Of a stretch of 64,000 bases of DNA, positions 21,420-31,957 are shown piece by piece (position 1 is the stretch's first letter; every line of letters starts with the position of its first letter). A program made the translations under genes and the position numbers. The stretch comes from Flavobacterium oreochromis (lineage in GTDB: Bacteria; Bacteroidota; Bacteroidia; Flavobacteriales; Flavobacteriaceae): assembly GCF_019565455.1 (NCBI RefSeq), contig NZ_CP067377.1, positions 620,001 to 684,000 on the forward strand. Direction: 5' to 3'. The notes under the pieces are model-generated. The model ran no database searches, was not told the DNA's origin, and saw only the letters and a program-made list of their open reading frames with translations.

Positions 21420-22124
21420 ATGTTTGAGTTTAAACAATTTAGGATTAAACAAGATCGTTGCGCTATGAAAGTAGGCACAGATGGCGTTTTATTAGGTGCT
21501 TGGACACCTATTTTCAACAACCCTTATTCTATTTTAGACATAGGTAGTGGCACTGGATTAATAGCCCTCATGTTAGCACAACGTTCAAAAGCAGAGCAAA
21601 TAGACGCTCTAGAAATAGACGACGATGCTTATGAGCAATGTGTAGACAATTTCGAACATTCTCGTTGGAATGATCGCCTTTATTGCTATCATGCTGGACT
21701 AGATGAGTTTGTAGATGAAGTAGACGAAGAATATGACCTAATTGTATCAAACCCTCCATTCTATACTACTGATTATAAAAGCAATGAGGAGTCTCGCGAC
21801 AGAGCTCGTTTTGAAGATGCTCTCCCTTTTGAGGAATTAATTGAAGCCGCTGATTTTTTTCTTTCAGATCATGGTATTTTCTCTCTTATTATTCCTTTTT
21901 CAGAAGAAAGTAAAATCAAAACTCTATGCTTAGAACGCTCATTATACCCCCTACAAATTACACGAGTAAAAGGAACTCCTAAATCCGAAATAAAAAGAAG
22001 TTTAATAGCTTTCACACGTATTGAACAAGAACCAATAATAGATGAATTAATAATAGAATATTCAAGGCATAATTACACTGAAAAATACAGTCAGTTAACT
22101 CAAGATTTCTATTTAAAAATGTAA
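21420..22124 (+). CDS. trmN6: tRNA1(Val) (adenine(37)-N6)-methyltransferase
   Basis: A 234-residue SAM-dependent methyltransferase (YfiC/TrmN6) that makes m6A at position 37 of tRNA-Val. Motif I is LDIGSGTGLIALMLAQR (about residues 40-56) and the N6-adenine motif is SNPPFY (about 111-116). The FKQFRIKQDRCAMKVGTDGVLLGAW N-terminus is diagnostic. It sits downstream of rimM and may extend that operon, giving a ribosome/tRNA maturation cluster. Confidence 0.9.
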   Translation: MFEFKQFRIKQDRCAMKVGTDGVLLGAWTPIFNNPYSILDIGSGTGLIALMLAQRSKAEQIDALEIDDDAYEQCVDNFEHSRWNDRLYCYHAGLDEFVDEVDEEYDLIVSNPPFYTTDYKSNEESRDRARFEDALPFEELIEAADFFLSDHGIFSLIIPFSEESKIKTLCLERSLYPLQITRVKGTPKSEIKRSLIAFTRIEQEPIIDELIIEYSRHNYTEKYSQLTQDFYLKM

Positions 22125-22140
22125 TACTGCTACAATAAAC

Positions 22141-22174
22141 AAAAGCAGAGATATAAAAAACAACCTCTGCTTTT
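22141..22174. terminator. Bidirectional terminator between trmN6 and hppD
   Basis: Perfect 10-bp stem (AAAAGCAGAG with CTCTGCTTTT) with a 14-nt loop, between converging genes. Confidence 0.85.
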
Positions 22175-22194
22175 ATTTTAAAGAATATTACTAA

Positions 22195-23356
<1,162 letters not shown>

Positions 23357-23468
23357 ATTTTTTATATTATACTTATAGTCATTCTATTAAATTTACTATC
23401 CTATTTAAATATAAATTTTGAAAGAACGCTAATATTTTTATTATTTAATTTTATTAGTTACTTAAACT

Positions 23469-24625
23469 TTATTCTAACCAGGACTGGTAATATTTATCAT
23501 CTGCAATTTGCATAGCTTCTTCTGTAACCATTAAAGGCTTAAATGTATCAACCATTACAGCTAATTCTAAGGTTTCTTTTTTACCTATACTCCTTTCAGC
23601 AGCTCCAGGATGAGGACCATGTGGTATACCTGCTGGATGCAATGATATATGACCAGCCTCTATATCGTTACGACTCATAAAATCACCATCAACATAATAC
23701 AAAACTTCATCTGCATCTATATTACTATGATTATATGGAGCAGGAATAGACTGTGGATGGTAATCATATAATCTTGGAACAAATGAACAGATAACAAAAG
23801 CATCTGTTTCAAACGTCTGATGTATTGGAGGTGGTAAATGTATACGTCCTGTTATTGGCTCAAAATCATGAATAGAAAAAGCATATGGATAATTATAACC
23901 ATCATACCCTACAACATCAAATGGATGCGAAGCATATATTACGTCAAAAATTTCATCCTTCTTTTTAATTTTAATTAAAAAATCACCTTTTTATTATGAC
24001 TTTCTAATTCTTCAGGTCTACGAATATCTCGTTCACAAAAAGGAGAATGCTCTAATAATTGACCAAACCAATTTCTATATTGTTTTGGAGTATATACAGG
24101 TCTTCTAGATTCTACAATAAACAAACGATTCTCTTCGGTATCAAAGTCTATTTTATATATCATACCTCTAGGAATAACTAAATAATCACCATATTTAAAA
24201 TCTAGATTACCTAACATGGTTCTTAATTTACCAGTTCCTTTATGAATAAAGATAACTTCATCAGAATCAGTATTTTTATAAAAATAATCTGTCGTAGATT
24301 TTCTAGGGGCTGCCAGAACAATATGACAATCTGAATTTGTTAAAACAATTTTCCTACTTTCTAAAAAATCATCTTGAGGAGGCACTTGAAAACCTCGCAA
24401 ACGATAAGATTGAATATTATTTGCTTTTGCAATCTTAGGTGCTACGGAATACTGCCCCTTTATTTGTTTTACCATAGTAGGTCTGTACTCATGATACATA
24501 TTAGTTGACATACCGTCAAATCCAATAGTTCCAAAAAGTTGTTCGTAATATAAATCGCCATTTTCTTTACGAAATTGTATATGACGCTTATGAGGAATTT
24601 TTCCTAATTTGTGATATATAGGCAT
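23469..24625 (-). CDS. hmgA: Homogentisate 1,2-dioxygenase, frameshifted
   Basis: Fe(II) cupin enzyme opening the ring of homogentisate to maleylacetoacetate, the step after HppD. About 385 residues, the Bacteroidetes form. The N-terminal cupin begins MPIYHKLGKIPHKRH. The catalytic half carries PYNHSNIDADEVLYYVDGDF and the HPAGIPHGPHPGA metal/substrate segment. One A is missing in an A5 run near 23987-23991, after ESHNKK; restoring it gives GDFLIKIKKKDEIFDVIYA and joins the two halves. It is co-oriented with hppD across a 112-bp gap, so likely co-transcribed. Maleylacetoacetate isomerase and fumarylacetoacetase are not in the window. Confidence 0.92.
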
Positions 24626-24815
24626 TGCATATAATGTGTTAATTAGACCATTTTAAAAAATATATTTTTAATTATAAAACCCAACAATTAAAAACTAACT
24701 TCACATTAAAACTCATTCGGGGTTTCTTTTTATAAAAAACTTCAAATAAGCTAATAAATCTTCAAATATAAACTTCATACCTTACAAATTTCGAAAAAAA
24801 AGTGGTAAAAAAAAA

Positions 24816-25241
24816 TTAATTATAAATTCTAAGTACTCCGTTTAAATTTTCAACATTATATCTTTTCAGAGGATATTGTTTACCTCCATCTCCTGTATAC
24901 AAATTAAACTCATTATTATCACACGTACATTGTGCATTAATTCCTTTTATAGTTAATTTTGAACAATTGGTTGGATACTGAATAGGACAACTTGCTTCCC
25001 AAGCAACAAAATCTCCTGACGCACCTGTTCTCATAACAATAACACCTTGAATACCAACTCCAGGAATAGTGATAAGCAAAGGAGCACCTGGATAATTAAG
25101 CTTATTATAAGAAGGCAAAGAAAGGTTTATATCTATTGAAAAATTATTGTTCCCTAAATAAGGATTTGTATTATTAACAACATTGTTCTTATCACATGCA
25201 AAAACAAAGATTAAAATAATTATTAAAAAATATTTTTTCAT
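24816..25241 (-). CDS. Rieske-like lipoprotein lacking histidine ligands
   Basis: A 141-residue lipoprotein: signal MKKYFLIIILIFVFAC with the lipobox cysteine at residue 16. The second half follows the Rieske fold layout (WEASCPI ... CTCDNNEFNLYTGDGGKQYPLKRYNV ... LRIYN), but the two histidines of the usual C-x-H and C-x-x-H cluster motifs are replaced by Ile and Asp. A [2Fe-2S] cluster is therefore unlikely; the remaining cysteines may form disulfides. Similar proteins occur in Flavobacteria without assigned function. It is divergent from greA. Confidence 0.7.
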   Translation of the reverse strand: MKKYFLIIILIFVFACDKNNVVNNTNPYLGNNNFSIDINLSLPSYNKLNYPGAPLLITIPGVGIQGVIVMRTGASGDFVAWEASCPIQYPTNCSKLTIKGINAQCTCDNNEFNLYTGDGGKQYPLKRYNVENLNGVLRIYN

Positions 25242-25397
25242 CCTTTTTATTTGATTTTTTTTGCAACAAATTTAAATTATTTACATTTGTATAACGTTGA
25301 ATCAATCAATTAAATTACTAACTGAATAAAAAATAGTATCTTTGCGAGAAATCCCGCTACAATGGGATTTTTTCTATTTATACAATACAATGATGTT

Positions 25398-25874
25398 ATG
25401 AATAAAGTATCTTATTATACAGCAGAAGGATTAAAAAAGTTAAAAGAAGAATTAGAATATTTAAAATCTGTAGAACGTCCAAAAGCATCTGAAGCTATTG
25501 CAGAGGCTCGTGATAAAGGTGATTTATCAGAAAATGCCGAATATGATGCTGCTAAAGAAGCACAAGGTCTTTTAGAGATGAAAATTGCAAAAATGGAAGA
25601 GCTATATGCAAATGCTCGCCTAATTGATGAATCTCAGTTAGATTTATCAAAAGTATTAGTTTTATCTAACGTTAAAATAAAAAACCAAGCTAATGGAATG
25701 GAGCTAACTTACCAGTTAGTTGCAGAAAGCGAGGCAGATTTAAAGAAAAATAAAATTTCTGTTACCTCCCCAATAGGAAAAGGTTTACTTGGAAAATCAG
25801 TAGGTGAGATTGCCGAGATCAAAGTACCAAATGGTGTTTTGAAATTTGAAGTTTTAGAAATTACTAGAGACTAA
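25398..25874 (+). CDS. greA: Transcription elongation factor GreA
   Basis: Binds the RNA polymerase secondary channel and stimulates cleavage of backtracked RNA. A 158-residue protein starting at MNKVSYYTAEG; the 12 codons upstream in the open frame are not conserved. The N-terminal coiled coil carries ARDKGDLSENAEYDAAKE with the acidic tip residues, and the C-terminal FKBP-like domain ends at FEVLEITRD. It is followed 12 bp later by the HIT gene, a common pairing in Bacteroidetes. A TATCTTTG -7 element is seen at 25337-25344. Confidence 0.95.
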   Translation: MNKVSYYTAEGLKKLKEELEYLKSVERPKASEAIAEARDKGDLSENAEYDAAKEAQGLLEMKIAKMEELYANARLIDESQLDLSKVLVLSNVKIKNQANGMELTYQLVAESEADLKKNKISVTSPIGKGLLGKSVGEIAEIKVPNGVLKFEVLEITRD

Positions 25875-25886
25875 TCATATATTACA

Positions 25887-26275
25887 ATGGCTTCTATTTT
25901 TACAAAAATTATAAATGGGGAAATTCCTTGCTACAAAATAGCAGAAGATGATCAATATTTAGCTTTTTTAGATGTAAATCCAAATGCTAAAGGACACACA
26001 CTTTGCATCCCTAAAAAGAGGTTAACAAGATTTTTGAAATGGATAACGAGCTCTACTTAGGCTTAATGGTTTTTTCAAAAAAAATTGCTACTGCAATTGA
26101 AAAAGCGATTCCTTGTAAGCGAGTAGGTATGACCGTTATTGGTCTAGAAGTTCCTCATGCTCATGTACACTTAATTCCTCTAAACATAATGGATGACGCT
26201 CGTTTTACTAATAAGGTAAAACTATCTGACGAAGAATTCAAAGAAATTGTTGAAGCTATTACAAAGCATTTATAA
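25887..26275 (+). CDS. HIT-family nucleotide hydrolase, frameshifted
   Basis: Histidine-triad purine nucleoside phosphoramidase-like protein, 129 residues after repair. The N-terminus MASIFTKIINGEIPCYKI and DVNPNAKGHTL are typical; the catalytic triad is HAHVHLIP near residues 95-102. One A is missing in the A5 run near 26012-26016; restoring it gives IPKKEVNKIFEMDNELY. Co-oriented with greA, probably one transcript. Confidence 0.9.
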
Positions 26276-26300
26276 TATTTAACACTGTAAATTCAAAAAA

Positions 26301-27305
26301 ATGAGTTCAGAAAAAGAAGCTAAACTAAAAGCTTTACAGCTTACTTTAGATAAATTAGATAAAGCATACGGGAAAGGTACCGTGATGAAAATGGGAGACA
26401 AAGCAATAGAAGAAGTAGAAGTTATTTCTTCAGGGTCTCTTGGAGTTGATCTTGCTTTAGGAGTTGGTGGTTACCCAAAAGGGCGTATCATTGAAATATT
26501 TGGACCTGAATCATCAGGTAAAACTACCCTTACACTACATGCTATAGCAGAAGCTCAAAAGGCTGGCGGAATTGCTGCTTTTATAGATGCAGAACATGCT
26601 TTTGATCGTTTTTATGCCGAAAAATTAGGGATAGATATTGATAACCTGATCATTTCACAACCTGATAATGGTGAGCAAGCCTTAGAAATTGCAGAAAGTT
26701 TAATTCGATCTGGAGCTGTAGATATTGTAGTAATAGACTCTGTTGCCGCACTTACTCCCAAAAGTGAAATTGAAGGAGATATGGGCGATTCTAAGATGGG
26801 ATTACATGCCCGTCTAATGTCACAAGCATTACGTAAATTAACAGCTACTATTAGCAAAACTAATTGTACTGTATTTTTCATCAATCAGCTTCGCGATAAG
26901 ATAGGTGTAATGTTTGGAAATCCTGAAACAACTACAGGTGGTAATGCGCTTAAATTCTATGCGTCAGTACGTCTAGATATTCGTCGTTCTTCGCAAATTA
27001 AAGATGGTGAAAATGTATTAGGTAATAGAACTAAAGTTAAAATAGTTAAAAATAAAGTGGCTCCTCCTTTTAAAACTGCAGAATTTGATATTATGTATGG
27101 AGAAGGAGTTTCAAAAACAGGAGAAATACTAGATTTAGCTGTTGAATTTGAAGTTATAAAAAAATCAGGTTCTTGGTTTAGTTATGGTGAAACAAAACTT
27201 GGCCAAGGACGTGATTCTGTAAAATCTTTAATAAAGGATAATCCAGAATTAGCGGAAGAATTGGAAATCAAAATAAAAGAGCTAATTAAGAACTTAGAAA
27301 ATTAA
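26301..27305 (+). CDS. recA: Recombinase A
   Basis: ATP-dependent strand-exchange protein and SOS co-protease. 334 residues. Walker [10 protein letters not shown] (about residues 68-76), Walker B VIDSVAAL (about 148-155), the L2 loop [22 protein letters not shown], and a short C-terminal region. The frame is unbroken. No LexA-type operator was recognised upstream. It is followed by a strong terminator. Confidence 0.97.
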   Translation: MSSEKEAKLKALQLTLDKLDKAYGKGTVMKMGDKAIEEVEVISSGSLGVDLALGVGGYPKGRIIEIFGPESSGKTTLTLHAIAEAQKAGGIAAFIDAEHAFDRFYAEKLGIDIDNLIISQPDNGEQALEIAESLIRSGAVDIVVIDSVAALTPKSEIEGDMGDSKMGLHARLMSQALRKLTATISKTNCTVFFINQLRDKIGVMFGNPETTTGGNALKFYASVRLDIRRSSQIKDGENVLGNRTKVKIVKNKVAPPFKTAEFDIMYGEGVSKTGEILDLAVEFEVIKKSGSWFSYGETKLGQGRDSVKSLIKDNPELAEELEIKIKELIKNLEN

Positions 27306-27310
27306 TTTAC

Positions 27311-27348
27311 AATAAGTTGCAAATAATTTTGCAACTTATTTTTTTTTA
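27311..27348 (+). terminator. Terminator of recA
   Basis: AATAAGTTGC pairs with GCAACTTATT and the stem extends by AAA/TTT; it is followed by T8. Confidence 0.88.
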
Positions 27349-27362
27349 TATATTTACGATAT

Positions 27363-27574
27363 ATGAAAGAAAAAAATCAATACAACGCTTTTCTATTGGT
27401 TATAATATTAGCAACAGAATCTATTTTAGCTGTTGCACCAGCACCTCCACCTCCATCAAAAATATAATACCTCCTGGAGGTGTTCCAATAGATGAATATT
27501 TATTAGTTTTAGTTTTTTTTGCATTACTGTTATCAACTTACTTTTTTAGAAAAAAGATTAAAAAAAGCTCCTAA
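27363..27574 (+). CDS. Small Pro-rich single-pass membrane protein, frameshifted
   Basis: About 70 residues after adding one A in the short A4 run near 27466-27469. It has a signal-like N-terminus (FLLVIILATESILA), a proline stretch APAPPPPSK, a PGGVPID turn, then a hydrophobic segment LLVLVFFALLLSTYFF and a basic tail RKKIKKSS. This architecture (signal, PPxP linker, P-G-x-P-I-D, one membrane helix, positive tail) is common in Flavobacteria as a short membrane or sorting-type protein of unknown function. It sits directly after the recA terminator. Confidence 0.6.
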
Positions 27575-27596
27575 AATTTATTAGGAGCTTTTTTTC
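27561..27596. terminator. Bidirectional terminator between the small membrane protein and bioB
   Basis: Perfect stem (AAAAAAGCTCCTAA with TTAGGAGCTTTTTT). It overlaps the end of the small gene and serves both convergent genes. Confidence 0.88.
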
Positions 27597-27597
27597 T

Positions 27598-28680
27598 TTA
27601 TTTCTTATTTGAAACTGCCAAATTACGTTCTATTTGGTGTCCTGGTCTAGACCATTTAGGTTTTTCTCCTAAAGATTCATATTCAGAATCACATGCCTCC
27701 ACTGTCTTGGGTTGCATTAGTTTGATAAAAGGTTTTTGAGGATTTAATCCTAACAAGTCAAACATCTTCATATCCTCATTTACATCTGGATTAGGAGTCG
27801 TTAGTAATTTATCACCTGCAAAGATTGAATTTGCTCCAGCAAAGAAACACATAGCTTGTCCTTCTCTTGACATTTGGGTTCTACCTGCTGAAAGCCTAAC
27901 CTGTGTTTCTGGCATTACAATTCTTGTTGTAGCCACCATTCTGATCATTTCCCAAATTTCAACTGGTTTTTCATTTTCCATAGGTGTTCCTTCTACTGCC
28001 ACTAAAGCATTAATAGGAACTGATTCAGGCTGAGGATTTAAAGTAGACAGAGCAACTAACATTCCTGCTCTATCCTCTATACTTTCTCCCATACCTATAA
28101 TCCCTCCGCTACAAACGGTTACATTTGTTTTACGTACATTTTCAATTGTTTTAATACGATCTTCGAAACCACGTGTTGAAATTACTTCTTTATAATAATC
28201 TTCAGAAGTATCTAAATTATGGTTATATGCGTACAAACCTGCTTCTGCTAATCTTTGTGCTTGATTTTCGGTAAGCATTCCTAATGTACAACAAACTTCC
28301 ATATCTAATTTATTAATGGTTCTCACCATTTCTAAAACTTGATCAAATTCAGGCCCATCTTTCACATTTCTCCATGCTGCTCCCATACAAACTCTTGAGG
28401 AACCGGATTCTTTTGCTCTTAAAGCCTGTGCCTTTACTTGACTAACACTCATTAAATCATTACCTTCAACATCAGTATGATAACGTGCTGCTTGAGGGCA
28501 ATAACCACAATCTTCTGGACAACCACCTGTTTTTATTGACAATAGTGTTGAAACCTGAACTGTATTAGGATCATGATACTCTCTATGAATAGTAGCAGCA
28601 TGATAAAGTAAGTCCATCAAAGGCTGATTGTATATTTCGATAATTTCTTCTTTAGTCCAATTATGTCTTGTAATACTCAT
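27598..28680 (-). CDS. bioB: Biotin synthase
   Basis: Radical-SAM enzyme inserting sulphur into dethiobiotin. A 360-residue protein with the [4Fe-4S] motif CPEDCGYCPQ (about residues 53-62). Further family segments are MGAAWRNVKDG, CCTLGMLT, YNHNLDTS, and the arginine region RLSAGRTQMS for the [2Fe-2S] site. No other bio genes are nearby, and no BirA operator was recognised in the short upstream region. Confidence 0.96.
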   Translation of the reverse strand: MSITRHNWTKEEIIEIYNQPLMDLLYHAATIHREYHDPNTVQVSTLLSIKTGGCPEDCGYCPQAARYHTDVEGNDLMSVSQVKAQALRAKESGSSRVCMGAAWRNVKDGPEFDQVLEMVRTINKLDMEVCCTLGMLTENQAQRLAEAGLYAYNHNLDTSEDYYKEVISTRGFEDRIKTIENVRKTNVTVCSGGIIGMGESIEDRAGMLVALSTLNPQPESVPINALVAVEGTPMENEKPVEIWEMIRMVATTRIVMPETQVRLSAGRTQMSREGQAMCFFAGANSIFAGDKLLTTPNPDVNEDMKMFDLLGLNPQKPFIKLMQPKTVEACDSEYESLGEKPKWSRPGHQIERNLAVSNKK

Positions 28681-28786
28681 AAATAGATTATTTAAGGGTC
28701 AAAAATACACAATTCGTTTAATATAAAGGTGGTAATAAAACAACTTTTATACGATCAGAATATAATTAATTTAACACTATTTATAG

Positions 28787-29871
28787 TTAGGTCCTGAATA
28801 TTAAACTTGTCGTTACAGAATAGTTATTATTATCATTATTAAATATACGATCTTTTGAATTATATGCTTTAGCTTCAAATCGAAATTTGAGTTTTTCAGT
28901 AAGATCATAATCTAAATTAGAAGAAAATCCTAACACTTGAAAACCATTTGGTGTACTGGTTGGAACTATAATTTGCTTTCTATCATTATAATATTCCGCT
29001 CTAAATGCAGTAGTTATTTTTCTATTAATTTGACTCTTCACCATTAATATTGGCCCATACCAAGTTCCATAGTTTGTTTTATCATATTTATCTGATCCAA
29101 TATCAAATCCAGCAATCAACCCAAATTTAGTAGTTGGTTCATATTGCATGTATAAATTATGAAAGGTTCTAATTGCTTTTATACTGTCTGCTTGATCAGT
29201 ACCAATAAAATTACTGTAATTGAATAGTATTTTCTTATTAGGTTTAAAAGTTATTTGCCCTCCAAAAGATGGTCTTTGAATAAAATCTGGTTTTTTAATT
29301 CTTTGCCAACCATTTAAATATAAAGCAGCTAAATAAATTTTCTCATTTGGTGATTGATAAGATAGCCTAACTCCAGCTTCATAGTAAGGAGATCCTTCTG
29401 TAATCAAACTTCTTGTCAATGTCCAACAATCTGCTCCAATAGCACTTCCAAAACCTATGTGGGAGGGCAAAACACCAGCATCTAACCACAAATTACTTGT
29501 TTTAGATAATCTTGCTCCTACATTTGCTTCGTAAATGAATTGTGCCCAAGTAGGTTCAGCACTCAAATTGTAGGTTGCGTAATTCCCTCCCATTAGTCCT
29601 AGATTAGCTCTGATGTTCTGATCTTTGTAATTTAGTTTTAATAATAGTAGGTTAAAATTAACTTCATCATGTCTTTTATGACTATATACGAAATTAGGTT
29701 TATCATGATTTGCAGGCTTAGAAAAATCGTAACTATAATACAATTCTCCATAAGCACTAACTGTCATTTTTTTTATGGTATCGTTTTGAGAAAAAGCTTT
29801 TGATATTGGGGAAAAAGAAAAAGAAAACTATATACTTTTATTAGCCTCGATTTTGTATTTTTTTTTATCAT
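28787..29871 (-). CDS. OmpL-like beta-barrel porin (BBP2 type), frameshifted
   Basis: Outer-membrane porin of the putative beta-barrel porin-2 family, about 361 residues. The uninterrupted frame from 29767 lacks a signal peptide, but on the minus strand an ATG at 29871 starts a signal-like run (SRLIKVYSFLFLF) that joins in frame, after adding one base in the CTTTTTCCCC stretch near 29810, to PISKAFSQNDTIKKMTVSAYGELYYSYDF. Alternating strands and the terminal VTTSLIFRT fit a barrel. The substrate is unknown. The repair of the N-terminus is my inference. Confidence 0.75.
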
Positions 29872-30058
29872 AAATAACTCAAAAATAAATTTTAAACATT
29901 TGAAATATTATTTTTATTAGTTAAATCTATATTTTAAAAAAATTTAAAAACGATTTCTACTAATAAAAATAGGCATTATAACTTAGTAAAAGGAACATAA
30001 GAGATCTATTGTATCTTAAACAATCATTAATATCTACCTATAATTCCTTATTAATATT

Positions 30059-30735
30059 TTAGTCTGCTTTAAAATACTTATAAACAGAACCTGCTAAAAA
30101 GAAGCAACTACGGGAACTACTACAAAAAGCCAAAGCTGTGAAATAGCCCAATCTCCAACAAATACCGCTTGACTAATACTTCTTGCTGGATTTACTGAGG
30201 TATTTGTAACAGGAATACTTATTAAATGAATAAGAGTTAAAGCTAAACCAATTGCTATTCCTGCAAATCCTGTGTTAGCTCTTTCATCTGTAGCCCCTAG
30301 AATTATCAACAAAAACATAAAAGTCATAACAAACTCTGTTAATATAGCTGCTAACATACTATATTTTCCTGGGGAATGTTCACCATAACCATTTGCGGCA
30401 AAATCACCAATTACACTTCCATTTCCTGTTACGATTACATAAAGGACAGCTGCTGCAAATAATGCTCCTGCAATTTGAGAAATTACATAAGGTAAAATTT
30501 CTTTTGCTTTGATTCTACCTCCAGCCCAAAGACCAATTGTAACAGCTGGATTTAGATGAGCTCCCGAAATATGACCAAATGAATACGCAATTGTTAACAC
30601 TGTCAATCCAAAAGCAAGAGAAACACCTGTTAACCCAACTCCAACAGTTCCAAATTTTGCAGCAAATATTGCAGTTCCACAACCTCCTAATACTAGCCAA
30701 AATGTACCTATAAATTCTGCTATATTTTTCTTCAT
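30059..30735 (-). CDS. aqpZ: Aquaporin Z-type water channel, frameshifted at the C-terminus
   Basis: Inner-membrane water channel with six helices. Both pore half-helix motifs are intact: HLNPAVT (about residues 61-67) and SVNPARS (about 181-187). The AqpZ-like selectivity residues cannot be checked without alignment. The frame as written stops at 30094; adding one T in the T5 run near 30096-30100 (minus strand) extends it to [14 protein letters not shown], about 225 residues. It has a long untranslated leader with a Bacteroidetes promoter at 30864-30895. Confidence 0.92.
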
Positions 30736-30862
30736 AATACTATATAAAACACCCTACTCTTATGGCTTTTCGGTTACGCCTCGTTTTTTCTGGTATCTGA
30801 TCTCCAATTGAATTTAAAAAATTTTTTGTAATATTAATAACTGCAGCTTTAATAAAACGGCT
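30736..30862 (-). other. Long 5' leader of aqpZ, possibly structured
   Basis: About 125 nt separate the predicted start site from the ATG. On the minus strand the leader begins with GCAGC-type pairs around TTTTATTAAAG (GCAGCC with GGCTGC-like partner) and later has GGCGTAACCGAAAAGCC, a short GC hairpin. I do not match it to a known riboswitch class. Confidence 0.35.
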
Positions 30863-30863
30863 G

Positions 30864-30895
30864 CAAAAGTAATAATAATAAAAGATACGATTCAA
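30864..30895 (-). promoter_or_regulatory. Possible Bacteroidetes promoter upstream of aqpZ
   Basis: On the minus strand TTG at 30895-30893 and TACTTTTG at 30871-30864 with a 21-base spacer, inside the range reported for Flavobacterium promoters. Confidence 0.5.
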
Positions 30896-30972
30896 GAAAA
30901 AAACAACACTATGTGAAGAATTGTATTTTTAAAGAAATAAAGGGAAATGTTTTAACAAAAAACCAAAATTGT

Positions 30973-31893
30973 TTAATTTTTTTTAAGAATAGCTTGTTGT
31001 TTATCTTCTTCTAATTGCTTTTTAAGGGCGTGTAATGAGTCAAATTTTTGTTCTTCTCTAAGATAATGATATAAAATAACGGTTAAGTTTTCGTCATAAA
31101 ACTCAAAATCACAGTCAAACAAATGTATTTCTATAGTAAGAAATTGTCCATTAATCGTAGGTCGATTTCCAATATTCATCATTCCTTTATAAAGATTATT
31201 TTTCAGAAGTACTTCTACGACATACACACCTCCTTTAGGAAGTAATTTTAAAGGAGAATCTATTTCAATATTAGCAGTAGGAAAATCTATAGTTCTTCCT
31301 ATTTGATTTCCTTTAACGACCTTTCCTCTAAAGCTATATGGATTTCCAAGGTATTGATTAGCTAATGATATAGAACCTTCTTTTATAAATTGTCTTATTT
31401 TAGTAGAACTAATGGTTATTTCATTTAATTCCTCTGCTGATATTTGTTCTACATCGAAATTATATTTCCCACCAAATCGAATTAAATCATGAATATCTGA
31501 AGAGCGATTCTTACCAAATTTATGATCGTACCCTATAATAATTTTTTGAATATTTAATTTATCAACTAGGATATTTTTAACAAACTCTTCTCCAGATAAA
31601 TTGGATAACGCTTCATTAAATTCTAGAAACAATAAGTTATCTACTTCTAATTTTTCTAACAATTCAATTTTTTCTGCATTGGTACTTAGTAGTTTAACAG
31701 GAGAATCTGTTTTAAGAAAAGTTCTTGGATGATTTGTAAAAGTAATTACAACGGTTTCATTAAATTCATTAGCATTTGATTGTAATTTCTTAATAATTTT
31801 TTGATGCCCTAAATGCACCCCATCAAAAGTTCCTATAGTTACAATAGTTCTTTTAGAAAATTGAACATTTGATAAATCGCTAATTACTTTCAC
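30973..31893 (-). CDS. ribF: Bifunctional riboflavin kinase / FAD synthetase
   Basis: Makes FMN and FAD from riboflavin. 306 residues with an N-terminal nucleotidyltransferase domain (GTFDGVHLGHQKII about residues 22-35, later STKIRQFI) and a C-terminal riboflavin kinase barrel (GRTIDFPTANIEI, then GGVYVVEV and HLFDCDFEFY). The first codon is GTG; no ATG lies in frame nearby upstream. The frame is unbroken. Confidence 0.94.
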   Translation of the reverse strand: MKVISDLSNVQFSKRTIVTIGTFDGVHLGHQKIIKKLQSNANEFNETVVITFTNHPRTFLKTDSPVKLLSTNAEKIELLEKLEVDNLLFLEFNEALSNLSGEEFVKNILVDKLNIQKIIIGYDHKFGKNRSSDIHDLIRFGGKYNFDVEQISAEELNEITISSTKIRQFIKEGSISLANQYLGNPYSFRGKVVKGNQIGRTIDFPTANIEIDSPLKLLPKGGVYVVEVLLKNNLYKGMMNIGNRPTINGQFLTIEIHLFDCDFEFYDENLTVILYHYLREEQKFDSLHALKKQLEEDKQQAILKKN

Positions 31894-31932
31894 CTTTTGT
31901 AATTTTGGTGAGCAAATTTAATGAAATAATAA

Positions 31933-31957
31933 AAAGAGAGGCTATCTCCTCTCTTTA
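31933..31957 (-). terminator. Terminator of the M43 protease
   Basis: AAAGAGAGG pairs with CCTCTCTTT around a 6-nt loop and overlaps the stop codon; it is followed by a T-rich tract on the minus strand. Confidence 0.8.
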
